NCBI GenBank assembly: GCA_964057225.1
Contig: OZ059900.1
Location: 15,577,638-15,641,637 of the forward strand
Length of the DNA stretch: 64,000 nucleotides
Direction: 5' to 3'
From: Auanema rhodensis
Taxonomy: Eukaryota > Nematoda > Chromadorea > Rhabditida > Rhabditidae
Every line of letters begins with the position of its first letter. The stretch's first letter is position 1. The position numbers and the translations under genes were made by a program. Of the stretch, positions 46,931-60,979 are shown piece by piece. Under the pieces are notes generated by a model that worked only from the letters and a program-made list of their open reading frames with translations, searched no databases and was not told where the DNA came from.

Positions 46931-49900
46931 CTCAGAATATGCTAATTTCCTTAATTTTCTAACCCCTGTTTTTTTGTCGTGAAAGTGGAACTAGACGTTT
47001 TACGAACAATTTTGAGCTAGGTTTCATTGATATTGCATGAGTTTGAACACATGAAATCGTAAGTCAAAACCTTGTTTACAGCGAAATTTCCAAAAACTGG
47101 TTTTCCAGCATAATAAAATATTTCTCATGGGAAATACTGTGTTTTTGTATTTTTCTAGTGTTCAGCATGTAAAATGCTTCATTTTAGTATGTAACACGCT
47201 GAAATTCGTTGCATTTGACGACTCATATGAACAAAAATCGATTTAATCAATATTAGCCATAAGGGGCGTGCCCTCAGAATATGCTAATTTCCTTAATTTT
47301 CTAACCCCTGTTTTTTTGTCGTGAAAGTGGAATTAGACGTTGTAGGAACAGTTTTGAGCTAGGTTTCATTGACATTGCATGAGTTTGAACACATGAAATC
47401 GTAAGTCAAAACCTTGTTTACAGCGAAATTTCCAAAAACTGGTTTTCCAGCATAATAAAATATTTCTCATGGGAAATACTGTGTTTTTGTATTTTTCTAG
47501 TGTTCAGCATGTAAAATGCTTCATTTTAGTATGTAACACGCTGAAATTCGTTGCATTTGACGATTCATATGAACAAAAATCGATTTAATCAATATTAGCC
47601 ATAAAGGGCGTGCCCTCAGAATATGCTAATTTCCTTAATTTTCTAACCCCTGTTTTTTTGTCGTGAAAGTGGAACTAGACGTTGTAGGAACAATTTTGAG
47701 CTAGGTTTCATTGACATTGCATGAGTTTGAACACATGAAATCGTAAGTCAAAACCTTGTTTACAGCGAAATTTCCAAAAACTGGTTTTCCAGCATAATAA
47801 AATATTTCTCATGGGAAATACTGTGTTTTTGTATTTTTCTAGTGTTCAGCATGTAAAATGCTTCATTTTAGTATGTAACACGCTGAAATTCGTTGCATTT
47901 GACGACTCATATGAACAAAAATCGATTTAATCAATATTAGCCATAAGGGGCGTGCCCTCAGAATATGCTAATTTCCTTAATTTTCTAACCCCTGTTTTTT
48001 TGTCGTGAAAGTGGAATTAGACGTTGTAGGAACAGTTTTGAGCTAGGTTTCATTGACATTGCATGAGTTTGAACACATGAAATCGTAAGTCAAAACCTTG
48101 TTTACAGCGAAATTTCCAAAAACTGGTTTTCCAGCATAATAAAATATTTCTCATGGGAAATACTGTGTTTTTGTATTTTTCTAGTGTTCAGCATGTAAAA
48201 TGCTTCATTTTAGTTTGTAACACGCTGAAATTCGTTGCATTTGACGACTCATATGAACAAAAATCGATTTAATCAATATTAGCCATAAAGGGCGTGCCCT
48301 CAGAATATGCTAATTTCCTTAATTTTCTAACCCCTGTTTTTTTGTCGTGAAAGTGGAACTAGACGTTTTACGAACAATTTTGAGCTAGGTTTCATTGATA
48401 TTGCATGAGTTTGAACACATGAAATCGTAAGTCAAAACCTTGTTTACAGCGAAATTTCCAAAAACTGGTTTTCCAGCATAATAAAATATTTCTCATGGGA
48501 AATACTGTGTTTTTGTATTTTTCTAGTGTTCAGCATGTAAAATGCTTCATTTTAGTATGTAACACGCTGAAATTCGTTGCATTTGACGACTCATATGAAC
48601 AAAAATCGATTTAATCAATATTAGCCATAAGGGGCGTGCCCTCAGAATATGCTAATTTCCTTAATTTTCTAACCCCTGTTTTTTTGTCGTGAAAGTGGAA
48701 CTAGACGTTTTACGAACAATTTTGAGCTAGGTTTCATTGACATTGCATGAGTTTGAACACATGAAATCGTAAGTCAAAACCTTGTTTACAGCGAAATTTC
48801 CAAAAACTGGTTTTCCAGCATAATAAAATATTTCTCATGGGAAATACTGTGTTTTTGTATTTTCCTAGTGTTCAGCATGTAAAATGCTTCATTTTAGTAT
48901 GTAACACGCTGAAATTCGTTGCATTTGACGATTCATATGAACAAAAATCGATTTAATCAATATTAGCCATAAAGGGCGTGCCCTCAGAATATGCTAATTT
49001 CCTTAATTTTCTAACCCCTGTTTTTTTGTCGTGAAAGTGGAACTAGACGTTGTAGGAACAATTTTGAGCTAGGTTTCATTGACATTGCATGAGTTTGAAC
49101 ACATGAAATCGTAAGTCAAAACCTTGTTTACAGCGAAATTTCCAAAAACTGGTTTTCCAGCATAATAAAATATTTCTCATGGGAAATACTGTGTTTTTGT
49201 ATTTTTCTAGTGTTCAGCATGTAAAATGCTTCATTTTAGTATGTAACACGCTGAAATTCGTTGCATTTGACGATTCATATGAACAAAAATCGATTTAATC
49301 AATATTAGCCATAAAGGGCGTGCCCTCAGAATATGCTAATTTCCTTAATTTTCTAACCCCTGTTTTTTTGTCGTGAAAGTGGAACTAGACGTTGTAGGAA
49401 CAATTTTGAGCTAGGTTTCATTGACATTGCATGAGTTTGAACACATGAAATCGTAAGTCAAAACCGTGTTTACAGCGAAATTTCCAAAAACTGGTTTTCC
49501 AGCATAATAAAATATTTCTCATGGGAAATACTGTGTTTTTGTATTTTTCTAGTGTTCAGCATGTAAAATGCTTCATTTTAGTAAGTAACACGCTGAAATT
49601 CGTTGCATTTGACGACTCATATGAACAAAAATCGATTTAATCAATATTAGCCATAAGGGGCGTGCCCTCAGAATATGCTAATTTCCTTAATTTTCTAACC
49701 CCTGTTTTTTTGTCGTGAAAGTGGAACTAGACGTTGTAGGAACAATTTTGAGCTAGGTTTCATTGACATTGCATGAGTTTGAACACATGAAATCGTAAGT
49801 CAAAACCGTGTTTACAGCGAAATTTCCAAAAACTGGTTTTCCAGCATAATAAAATATTTCTCATGGGAAATACTGTGTTTTTGTATTTTTCTAGTGTTCA

Positions 49901-52900
49901 GCATGTAAAATGCTTCATTTTAGTAAGTAACACGCTGAAATTCGTTGCATTTGACGACTCATATGAACAAAAATCGATTTAATCAATATTAGCCATAAGG
50001 GGCGTGCCCTCTGAATATACTAATTTCCTTAATTTTCTAACCCCTGTTTTTTTGTAGTGAAAGTGGAACTAGACGTTGTACGAACAATTTTGAGCTAGGT
50101 TTCATTGACATTGCATGAGTTTGAACACATGAAATCGTAAGTCAAAACCTTGTTTACAGCGAAATTTCCAAAAACTGGTTTTCCAGCATAATAAAATATT
50201 TCTCATGGGAAATACTGTGTTTTTGTATTTTTCTAGTGTTCAGCATGTAAAATGCTTCATTTTAGTATGTAACACGCTGAAATTCGTTGCATTTGACGAC
50301 TCATATGAACAAAAATCGATTTAATCAATATTAGCCATAAAGGGCGTGCCCTCAGAATATGCTAATTTCCTTAATTTTCTAACCCCTGTTTTTTTGTCGT
50401 GAAAGTGGAACTAGACGTTTTACGAACAATTTTGAGCTAGGTTTCATTGACATTGCATGAGTTTGAACACATGAAATCGTAAGTCAAAACCTTGTTTACA
50501 GCGAAATTTCCAAAAACTGGTTTTCCAGCATAATAAAATATTTCTCATGGGAAATACTGTGTTTATGTATTTCTCTAGTGTTCAGCATGTAAAATGCTTC
50601 ATTTTAGTATGTAACACGCTGAAATTCGTTGCATTTGACGACTCATATGAACAAAAATCGATTTAATCAATATTAGCCATAAGGGGCGTGCCCTCAGAAT
50701 ATGCTAATTTCCTTAATTTTCTAACCCCTGTTTTTTGTCGTGAAAGTGGAACTAGACGTTGTACGAACAATTTTGAGCTAGGTTTCATTGACATTGCATG
50801 AGTTTGAACACATGAAATCGTAAGTCAAAACCTTGTTTACAGCGAAATTTCCAAAAACTGGTTTTCCAGCATAATAAAATATTTCTCATGGGAAATACTG
50901 TGTTTTTGTATTTTTCTAGTGTTCAGCATGTAAAATGCTTCATTTTAGTATGTAACACGCTGAAATTCGTTGCATTTGACGACTCATATGAACAAAAATC
51001 GATTTAATCAATATTAGCCATAAAGGGCGTGCCCTCAGAATATGCTAATTTCCTTAATTTTCTAACCCCTCTTTTTTGGCCGTGAAAGTGGAACTAGACG
51101 TTGTACAAACAATTTTGAGCTAGGTTTTATTGACATTGCATGAGTTTGAACACATGAAATCGTAAGTCAAAACCTTGTTTACAGCGAAATTTCCAAAAAC
51201 TGGTTTTCCAGCATAATAAAATATTTCTCATGGGAAATACTGTGTTTTTGTATTTTTCTAGTGTTCAGCATGTAAAATGCTTCATTTTAGTTTGTAACAC
51301 GCTGAAATTCGTTGCATTTGACGACTCATATGAACAAAAATCGATTTAATCAATATTAGCCATAAGGGGCGTGCCCTCAGAATATGCTAATTTCCTTAAT
51401 TTTCTAACCCCTGTTTTTTTGTCGTGAAAGTGGAACTAGACGTTGTACGAACAATTTTGAGCTAAGTTTCATTGACATTGCATGAGTTTGAACACATGAA
51501 ATCGTAAGTCAAAACCTTGTTTACAGCGAAATTTCCAAAAACTGGTTTTCCAGCATAATAAAATATTTCTCATGGGAAATACTGTGTTTTTGTATTTTTC
51601 TAGTGTTCAGCATGTAAAATGCTTCATTTTAGTTTGTAACACGCTGAAATTCGTTGCATTTGACGACTCATATGAACAAAAATCGATTTAATCAATATTA
51701 GCCATAAAGGGCGTGCCCTCAGAATATGTTAATTTCCTTAATTTTCTAACCCCTGTTTTTTTGTCGTGAAAGTGGAACTAGACGTTTTACGAACAATTTT
51801 GAGCTAGGTTTCATTGATATTGCATGAGTTTGAACACATGAAATCGTAAGTCAAAACCTTGTTTACAGCGAAATTTCCAAAAACTGGTTTTCCAGCATAA
51901 TAAAATATTTCTCATGGGAAATACTGTGTTTTTGTATTTTTCTAGTGTTCAGCATGTAAAATGCTTCATTTTAGTATGTAACACGCTGAAATTCGTTGCA
52001 TTTGACGACTCATATGAACAAAAATCGATTTAATCAATATTAGCCATAAGGGGCGTGCCCTCAGAATATGCTAATTTCCTTAATTTTCTAACCCCTGTTT
52101 TTTTGTCGTGAAAGTGGAACTAGACGTTTTACGAACAATTTTGAGCTAGGTTTCATTGACATTGCATGAGTTTGAACACATGAAATCGTAAGTCAAAACC
52201 TTGTTTACAGCGAAATTTCCAAAAACTGGTTTTCCAGCATAATAAAATATTTCTCATGGGAAATACTGTGTTTTTGTATTTTTCTAGTGTTCAGCATGTA
52301 AAATGCTTCATTTTAGTATGTAACACGCTGAAATTCGTTGCATTTGACGATTCATATGAACAAAAATCGATTTAATCAATATTAGCCATAAAGGGCGTGC
52401 CCTCAGAATATGCTAATTTCCTTAATTTTCTAACCCCTGTTTTTTTGTCGTGAAAGTGGAACTAGACGTTGTAGGAACAATTTTAAGCTAGGTTTCATTG
52501 ACATTGCATGAGTTTGAACACATGAAATCGTAAGTCAAAACCTTGTTTACAGCGAAATTTCCAAAAACTGGTTTTCCAGCATAATAAAATATTTCTCATA
52601 GGAAATACTGTGTTTTTGTATTTTTCTAGTGTTCAGCATGTAAAATGCTTCATTTTAGTATGTAACACGCTGAAATTCGTTGCATTTGACGATTCATATG
52701 AACAAAAATCGATTTAATCAATATTAGCCATAAAGGGCGTGCCCTCAGAATATGCTAATTTCCTTAATTTTCTATCCCCTGTTTTTTTGTCGTGAAAGTG
52801 GAACTAGACGTTGTAGGAACAATTTTGAGCTAGGTTTCATTGACATTGCATGAGTTTGAACACATGAAATCGTAAGTCAAAACCTTGTTTACAGCGAAAT

Positions 52901-55900
52901 TTCCAAAAACTGGTTTTCCAGCATAATAAAATATTTCTCATGGGAAATACTGTGTTTTTGTATTTTTCTAGTGTTCAGCATGTAAAATGCTTCATTTTAG
53001 TAAGTAACACGCTGAAATTCGTTGCATTTGACGACTCATATGAACAAAAATCGATTTAATCAATATTAGCCATAAGGGGCGTGCCCTCTGAATATGCTAA
53101 TTTCCTTAATTTTCTAACCCCTGTTTTTTTGTAGTGAAAGTGGAACTAGACGTTGTACGAACAATTTTGAGCTAGGTTTCATTGACATTGCATGAGTTTG
53201 AACACATGAAATCGTAAGTCAAAACCTTGTTTACAGCGAAATTTCCAAAAACTGGTTTTCCAGCATAATAAAATATTTCTCATGGGAAATACTGTGTTTT
53301 TGTATTTTTCTAGTGTTCAGCATGTAAAATGCTTCATTTTAGTATGTAACACGCTGAAATTCGTTGCATTTGACGACTCATATGAACAAAAATCGATTTA
53401 ATCAATATTAGCCATAAAGGGCGTGCCCTCAGAATATGCTAATTTCCTTAATTTTCTAACCCCTGTTTTTTTGTCGTGAAAGTGGAACTAGACGTTTTAC
53501 GAACAATTTTGAGCTAGGTTTCATTGACATTGCATGAGTTTGAACACATGAAATCGTAAGTCAAAACCTTGTTTACAGCGAAATTTCCAAAAACTGGTTT
53601 TCCAGCATAATAAAATATTTCTCATGGGAAATACTGTGTTTTTGTATTTCTCTAGTGTTCAGCATGTAAAATGCTTCATTTTAGTATGTAACACGCTGAA
53701 ATTCGTTGCATTTGACGACTCATATGAACAAAAATCGATTTAATCAATATTAGCCATAAGGGGCGTGCCCTCAGAATATGCTAATTTCCTTAATTTTCTA
53801 ACCCCTGTTTTTTGTCGTGAAAGTGGAACTAGACGTTGTACGAACAATTTTGAGCTAGGTTTCATTGACATTGCATGAGTTTGAACACATGAAATCGTAA
53901 GTCAAAACCTTGTTTACAGCGAAATTTCCAAAAACTGGTTTTCCAGCATAATAAAATATTTCTCATGGGAAATACTGTGTTTTTGTATTTTTCTAGTGTT
54001 CAGCATGTAAAATGCTTCATTTTAGTATGTAACACGCTGAAATTCGTTGCATTTGACGACTCATATGAACAAAAATCGATTTAATCAATATTAGCCATAA
54101 AGGGCGTGCCCTCAGAATATGCTAATTTCCTTAATTTTCTAACCCCTCTTTTTTGGCCGTGAAAGTGGAACTAGACGTTGTACAAACAATTTTGAGCTAG
54201 GTTTTATTGACATTGCATGAGTTTGAACACATGAAATCGTAAGTCAAAACCTTGTTTACAGCGAAATTTCCAAAAACTGGTTTTCCAGCATAATAAAATA
54301 TTTCTCATGGGAAATACTGTGTTTTTGTATTTTTCTAGTGTTCAGCATGTAAAATGCTTCATTTTAGTATGTAACACGCTGAAATTCGTTGCATTTGACG
54401 ATTCATATGAACAAAAATCGATTTAATCAATATTAGCCATAAAGGGCGTGCCCTCAGAATATGCTAATTTCCTTAATTTTCTAACCCCTGTTTTTTTGTC
54501 GTGAAAGTGGAACTAGACGTTGTAGGAACAATTTTGAGCTAGGTTTCATTGACATTGCATGAGTTTGAACACATGAAATCGTAAGTCAAAACCGTGTTTA
54601 CAGCGAAATTTCCAAAAACTGGTTTTCCAGCATAATAAAATATTTCTCATGGGAAATACTGTGTTTTTGTATTTTTCTAGTGTTCAGCATGTAAAATGCT
54701 TCATTTTAGTAAGTAACACGCTGAAATTCGTTGCATTTGACGACTCATATGAACAAAAATCGATTTAATCAATATTAGCCATAAGGGGCGTGCCCTCAGA
54801 ATATGCTAATTTCCTTAATTTTCTAACCCCTGTTTTTTTGTCGTGAAAGTGGAACTAGACGTTGTAGGAACAATTTTGAGCTAGGTTTCATTGACATTGC
54901 ATGAGTTTGAACACATGAAATCGTAAGTCAAAACCGTGTTTACAGCGAAATTTCCAAAAACTGGTTTTCCAGCATAATAAAATATTTCTCATGGGAAATA
55001 CTGTGTTTTTGTATTTTTCTAGTGTTCAGCATGTAAAATGCTTCATTTTAGTAAGTAACACGCTGAAATTCGTTGCATTTGACGACTCATATGAACAAAA
55101 ATCGATTTAATCAATATTAGCCATAAGGGGCGTGCCCTCTGAATATGCTAATTTCCTTAATTTTCTAACCCCTGTTTTTTTGTAGTGAAAGTGGAACTAG
55201 ACGTTGTACGAACAATTTTGAGCTAGGTTTCATTGACATTGCATGAGTTTGAACACATGAAATCGTAAGTCAAAACCTTGTTTACAGCGAAATTTCCAAA
55301 AACTGGTTTTCCAGCATAATAAAATATTTCTCATGGGAAATACTGTGTTTTTGTATTTTTCTAGTGTTCAGCATGTAAAATGCTTCATTTTAGTATGTAA
55401 CACGCTGAAATTCGTTGCATTTGACGACTCATATGAACAAAAATCGATTTAATCAATATTAGCCATAAAGGGCGTGCCCTCAGAATATGCTAATTTCCTT
55501 AATTTTCTAACCCCTGTTTTTTTGTCGTGAAAGTGGAACTAGACGTTTTACGAACAATTTTGAGCTAGGTTTCATTGACATTGCATGAGTTTGAACACAT
55601 GAAATCGTAAGTCAAAACCTTGTTTACAGCGAAATTTCCAAAAACTGGTTTTCCAGCATAATAAAATATTTCTCATGGGAAATACTGTGTTTATGTATTT
55701 TTCTAGTGTTCAGCATGTAAAATGCTTCATTTTAGTATGTAACACGCTGAAATTCGTTGCATTTGACGACTCATATGAACAAAAATCGATTTAATCAATA
55801 TTAGCCATAAGGGGCGTGCCCTCAGAATATGCTAATTTCCTTAATTTTCTAACCCCTGTTTTTTGTCGTGAAAGTGGAACTAGACGTTGTACGAACAATT

Positions 55901-56198
55901 TTGAGCTAGGTTTCATTGACATTGCATGAGTTTGAACACATGAAATCGTAAGTCAAAACCTTGTTTACAGCGAAATTTCCAAAAACTGGTTTTCCAGCAT
56001 AATAAAATATTTCTCATGGGAAATACTGTGTTTTTGTATTTTTCTAGTGTTCAGCATGTAAAATGCTTCATTTTAGTATGTAACACGCTGAAATTCGTTG
56101 CATTTGACGACTCATATGAACAAAAATCGATTTAATCAATATTAGCCATAAAGGGCGTGCCCTCAGAATATGCTAATTTCCTTAATTTTCTAACCCCT

Positions 56199-59100
56199 CT
56201 TTTTTGGCCGTGAAAGTGGAACTAGACGTTGTACAAACAATTTTGAGCTAGGTTTTATTGACATTGCATGAGTTTGAACACATGAAATCGTAAGTCAAAA
56301 CCTTGTTTACAGCGAAATTTCCAAAAACTGGTTTTCCAGCATAATAAAATATTTCTCATGGGAAATACTGTGTTTTTGTATTTTTCTAGTGTTCAGCATG
56401 TAAAATGCTTCATTTTAGTTTGTAACACGCTGAAATTCGTTGCATTTGACGACTCATATGAACAAAAATCGATTTAATCAATATTAGCCATAAGGGGCGT
56501 GCCCTCAGAATATGCTAATTTCCTTAATTTTCTAACCCCTGTTTTTTTGTCGTGAAAGTGGAACTAGACGTTGTACGAACAATTTTGAGCTAAGTTTCAT
56601 TGACATTGCATGAGTTTGAACACATGAAATCGTAAGTCAAAACCTTGTTTACAGCGAAATTTCCAAAAACTGGTTTTCCAGCATAATAAAATATTTCTCA
56701 TGGGAAATACTGTGTTTTTGTATTTTTCTAGTGTTCAGCATGTAAAATGCTTCATTTTAGTTTGTAACACGCTGAAATTCGTTGCATTTGACGACTCATA
56801 TGAACAAAAATCGATTTAATCAATATTAGCCATAAAGGGCGTGCCCTCAGAATATGTTAATTTCCTTAATTTTCTAACCCCTGTTTTTTTGTCGTGAAAG
56901 TGGAACTAGACGTTTTACGAACAATTTTGAGCTAGGTTTCATTGATATTGCATGAGTTTGAACACATGAAATCGTAAGTCAAAACCTTGTTTACAGCGAA
57001 ATTTCCAAAAACTGGTTTTCCAGCATAATAAAATATTTCTCATGGGAAATACTGTGTTTTTGTATTTTTCTAGTGTTCAGCATGTAAAATGCTTCATTTT
57101 AGTATGTAACACGCTGAAATTCGTTGCATTTGACGACTCATATGAACAAAAATCGATTTAATCAATATTAGCCATAAGGGGCGTGCCCTCAGAATATGCT
57201 AATTTCCTTAATTTTCTAACCCCTGTTTTTTTGTCGTGAAAGTGGAACTAGACGTTTTACGAACAATTTTGAGCTAGGTTTCATTGACATTGCATGAGTT
57301 TGAACACATGAAATCGTAAGTCAAAACCTTGTTTACAGCGAAATTTCCAAAAACTGGTTTTCCAGCATAATAAAATATTTCTCATGGGAAATACTGTGTT
57401 TTTGTATTTTTCTAGTGTTCAGCATGTAAAATGCTTCATTTTAGTATGTAACACGCTGAAATTCGTTGCATTTGACGATTCATATGAACAAAAATCGATT
57501 TAATCAATATTAGCCATAAAGGGCGTGCCCTCAGAATATGCTAATTTCCTTAATTTTCTAACCCCTGTTTTTTTGTCGTGAAAGTGGAACTAGACGTTGT
57601 AGGAACAATTTTGAGCTAGGTTTCATTGACATTGCATGAGTTTGAACACATGAAATCGTAAGTCAAAACCTTGTTTACAGCGAAATTTCCAAAAACTGGT
57701 TTTCCAGCATAATAAAATATTTCTCATAGGAAATACTGTGTTTTTGTATTTTTCTAGTGTTCAGCATGTAAAATGCTTCATTTTAGTATGTAACACGCTG
57801 AAATTCGTTGCATTTGACGACTCATATGAACAAAAATCGATTTAATCAATATTAGCCATAAGGGGCGTGCCCTCAGAATATGCTAATTTCCTTAATTTTC
57901 TAACCCCTGTTTTTTGTCGTGAAAGTGGAACTAGACGTTGTACGAACAATTTTGAGCTAGGTTTCATTGACATTGCATGAGTTTGAACACATGAAATCGT
58001 AAGTCAAAACCTTGTTTACAGCGAAATTTCCAAAAACTGGTTTTCCAGCATAATAAAATATTTCTCATGGGAAATACTGTGTTTTTGTATTTTTCTAGTG
58101 TTCAGCATGTAAAATGCTTCATTTTAGTATGTAACACGCTGAAATTCGTTGCATTTGACGACTCATATGAACAAAAATCGATTTAATCAATATTAGCCAT
58201 AAAGGGCGTGCCCTCAGAATATGCTAATTTCCTTAATTTTCTAACCCCTCTTTTTTGGCCGTGAAAGTGGAACTAGACGTTGTACAAACAATTTTGAGCT
58301 AGGTTTTATTGACATTGCATGAGTTTGAACACATGAAATCGTAAGTCAAAACCTTGTTTACAGCGAAATTTCCAAAAACTGGTTTTCCAGCATAATAAAA
58401 TATTTCTCATGGGAAATACTGTGTTTTTGTATTTTTCTAGTGTTCAGCATGTAAAATGCTTCATTTTAGTTTGTAACACGCTGAAATTCGTTGCATTTGA
58501 CGACTCATATGAACAAAAATCGATTTAATCAATATTAGCCATAAGGGGCGTGCCCTCAGAATATGCTAATTTCCTTAATTTTCTAACCCCTGTTTTTTTG
58601 TCGTGAAAGTGGAACTAGACGTTGTACGAACAATTTTGAGCTAAGTTTCATTGACATTGCATGAGTTTGAACACATGAAATCGTAAGTCAAAACCTTGTT
58701 TACAGCGAAATTTCCAAAAACTGGTTTTCCAGCATAATAAAATATTTCTCATGGGAAATACTGTGTTTTTGTATTTTTCTAGTGTTCAGCATGTAAAATG
58801 CTTCATTTTAGTTTGTAACACGCTGAAATTCGTTGCATTTGACGACTCATATGAACAAAAATCGATTTAATCAATATTAGCCATAAAGGGCGTGCCCTCA
58901 GAATATGTTAATTTCCTTAATTTTCTAACCCCTGTTTTTTTGTCGTGAAAGTGGAACTAGACGTTTTACGAACAATTTTGAGCTAGGTTTCATTGATATT
59001 GCATGAGTTTGAACACATGAAATCGTAAGTCAAAACCTTGTTTACAGCGAAATTTCCAAAAACTGGTTTTCCAGCATAATAAAATATTTCTCATGGGAAA

Positions 59101-60300
59101 AACTGTGTTTTTGTATTTTTCTAGTGTTCAGCATGTAAAATGCTTCATTTTAGTATGTAACACGCTGAAATTCGTTGCATTTGACGACTCATATGAACAA
59201 AAATCGATTTAATCAATATTAGCCATAAGGGGCGTGCCCTCAGAATATGCTAATTTCCTTAATTTTCTAACCCCTGTTTTTTTGTCGTGAAAGTGGAACT
59301 AGACGTTTTACGAACAATTTTGAGCTAGGTTTCATTGACATTGCATGAGTTTGAACACATGAAATCGTAAGTCAAAACCTTGTTTACAGCGAAATTTCCA
59401 AAAACTGGTTTTCCAGCATAATAAAATATTTCTCATGGGAAATACTGTGTTTTTGTATTTTTCTAGTGTTCAGCATGTAAAATGCTTCATTTTAGTATGT
59501 AACACGCTGAAATTCGTTGCATTTGACGATTCATATGAACAAAAATCGATTTAATCAATATTAGCCATAAAGGGCGTGCCCTCAGAATATGCTAATTTCC
59601 TTAATTTTCTAACCCCTGTTTTTTTGTCGTGAAAGTGGAACTAGACGTTGTAGGAACAATTTTGAGCTAGGTTTCATTGACATTGCATGAGTTTGAACAC
59701 ATGAAATCGTAAGTCAAAACCTTGTTTACAGCGAAATTTCCAAAAACTGGTTTTCCAGCATAATAAAATATTTCTCATAGGAAATACTGTGTTTTTGTAT
59801 TTTTCTAGTGTTCAGCATGTAAAATGCTTCATTTTAGTATGTAACACGCTGAAATTCGTTGCATTTGACGATTCATATGAACAAAAATCGATTTAATCAA
59901 TATTAGCCATAAAGGGCGTGCCCTCAGAATATGCTAATTTCCTTAATTTTCTAACCCCTGTTTTTTTGTCGTGAAAGTGGAACTAGACGTTTTACGAACA
60001 ATTTTGAGCTAGGTTTCATTGACATTGCATGAGTTTGAACACATGAAATCGTAAGTCAAAACCTTGTTTACAGCGAAATTTCCAAAAACTGGTTTTCCAG
60101 CATAATAAAATATTTCTCATGGGAAATACTGTGTTTTTGTATTTCTCTAGTGTTCAGCATGTAAAATGCTTCATTTTAGTATGTAACACGCTGAAATTCG
60201 TTGCATTTGACGACTCATATGAACAAAAATCGATTTAATCAATATTAGCCATAAGGGGCGTGCCCTCTGAATATGCTAATTTCCTTAATTTTCTAACCCC
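56199..60300 (+). repeat. 6-monomer (2051 bp) tandem duplication in satellite
   Basis: Markers recur at 2051 bp (six monomers less one T): CTTTTTTGGCCG at 56199 and 58250, GAGCTAAGTTT at 56591 and 58642, GAATATGTTAAT, TTGATATTGC, and TCATAGGAAA at about 57728 and 59779. The minus-one comes from a monomer with a six-T tract. An earlier copy of the GGCC marker lies another 2051 bp upstream at 54148, so part of this unit may be present three times. Confidence 0.8.
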
Positions 60301-60979
60301 TGTTTTTTTGTAGTGAAAGTGGAACTAGACGTTGTACGAACAATTTTGAGCTAGGTTTCATTGACATTGCATGAGTTTGAACACATGAAATCGTAAGTCA
60401 AAACCTTGTTTACAGCGAAATTTCCAAAAACTGGTTTTCCAGCATAATAAAATATTTCTCATGGGAAATACTGTGTTTTTGTATTTTTCTAGTGTTCAGC
60501 ATGTAAAATGCTTCATTTTAGTATGTAACACGCTGAAATTCGTTGCATTTGACGACTCATATGAACAAAAATCGATTTAATCAATATTAGCCATAAAGGG
60601 CGTGCCCTCAGAATATGCTAATTTCCTTAATTTTCTAACCCCTGTTTTTTTGTCGTGAAAGTGGAACTAGACGTTTTACGAACAATTTTGAGCTAGGTTT
60701 CATTGACATTGCATGAGTTTGAACACATGAAATCGTAAGTCAAAACCTTGTTTACAGCGAAATTTCCAAAAACTGGTTTTCCAGCATAATAAAATATTTC
60801 TCATGGGAAATACTGTGTTTTTGTATTTCTCTAGTGTTCAGCATGTAAAATGCTTCATTTTAGTATGTAACACGCTGAAATTCGTTGCATTTGACGACTC
60901 ATATGAACAAAAATCGATTTAATCAATATTAGCCATAAGGGGCGTGCCCTCAGAATATGCTAATTTCCTTAATTTTCTA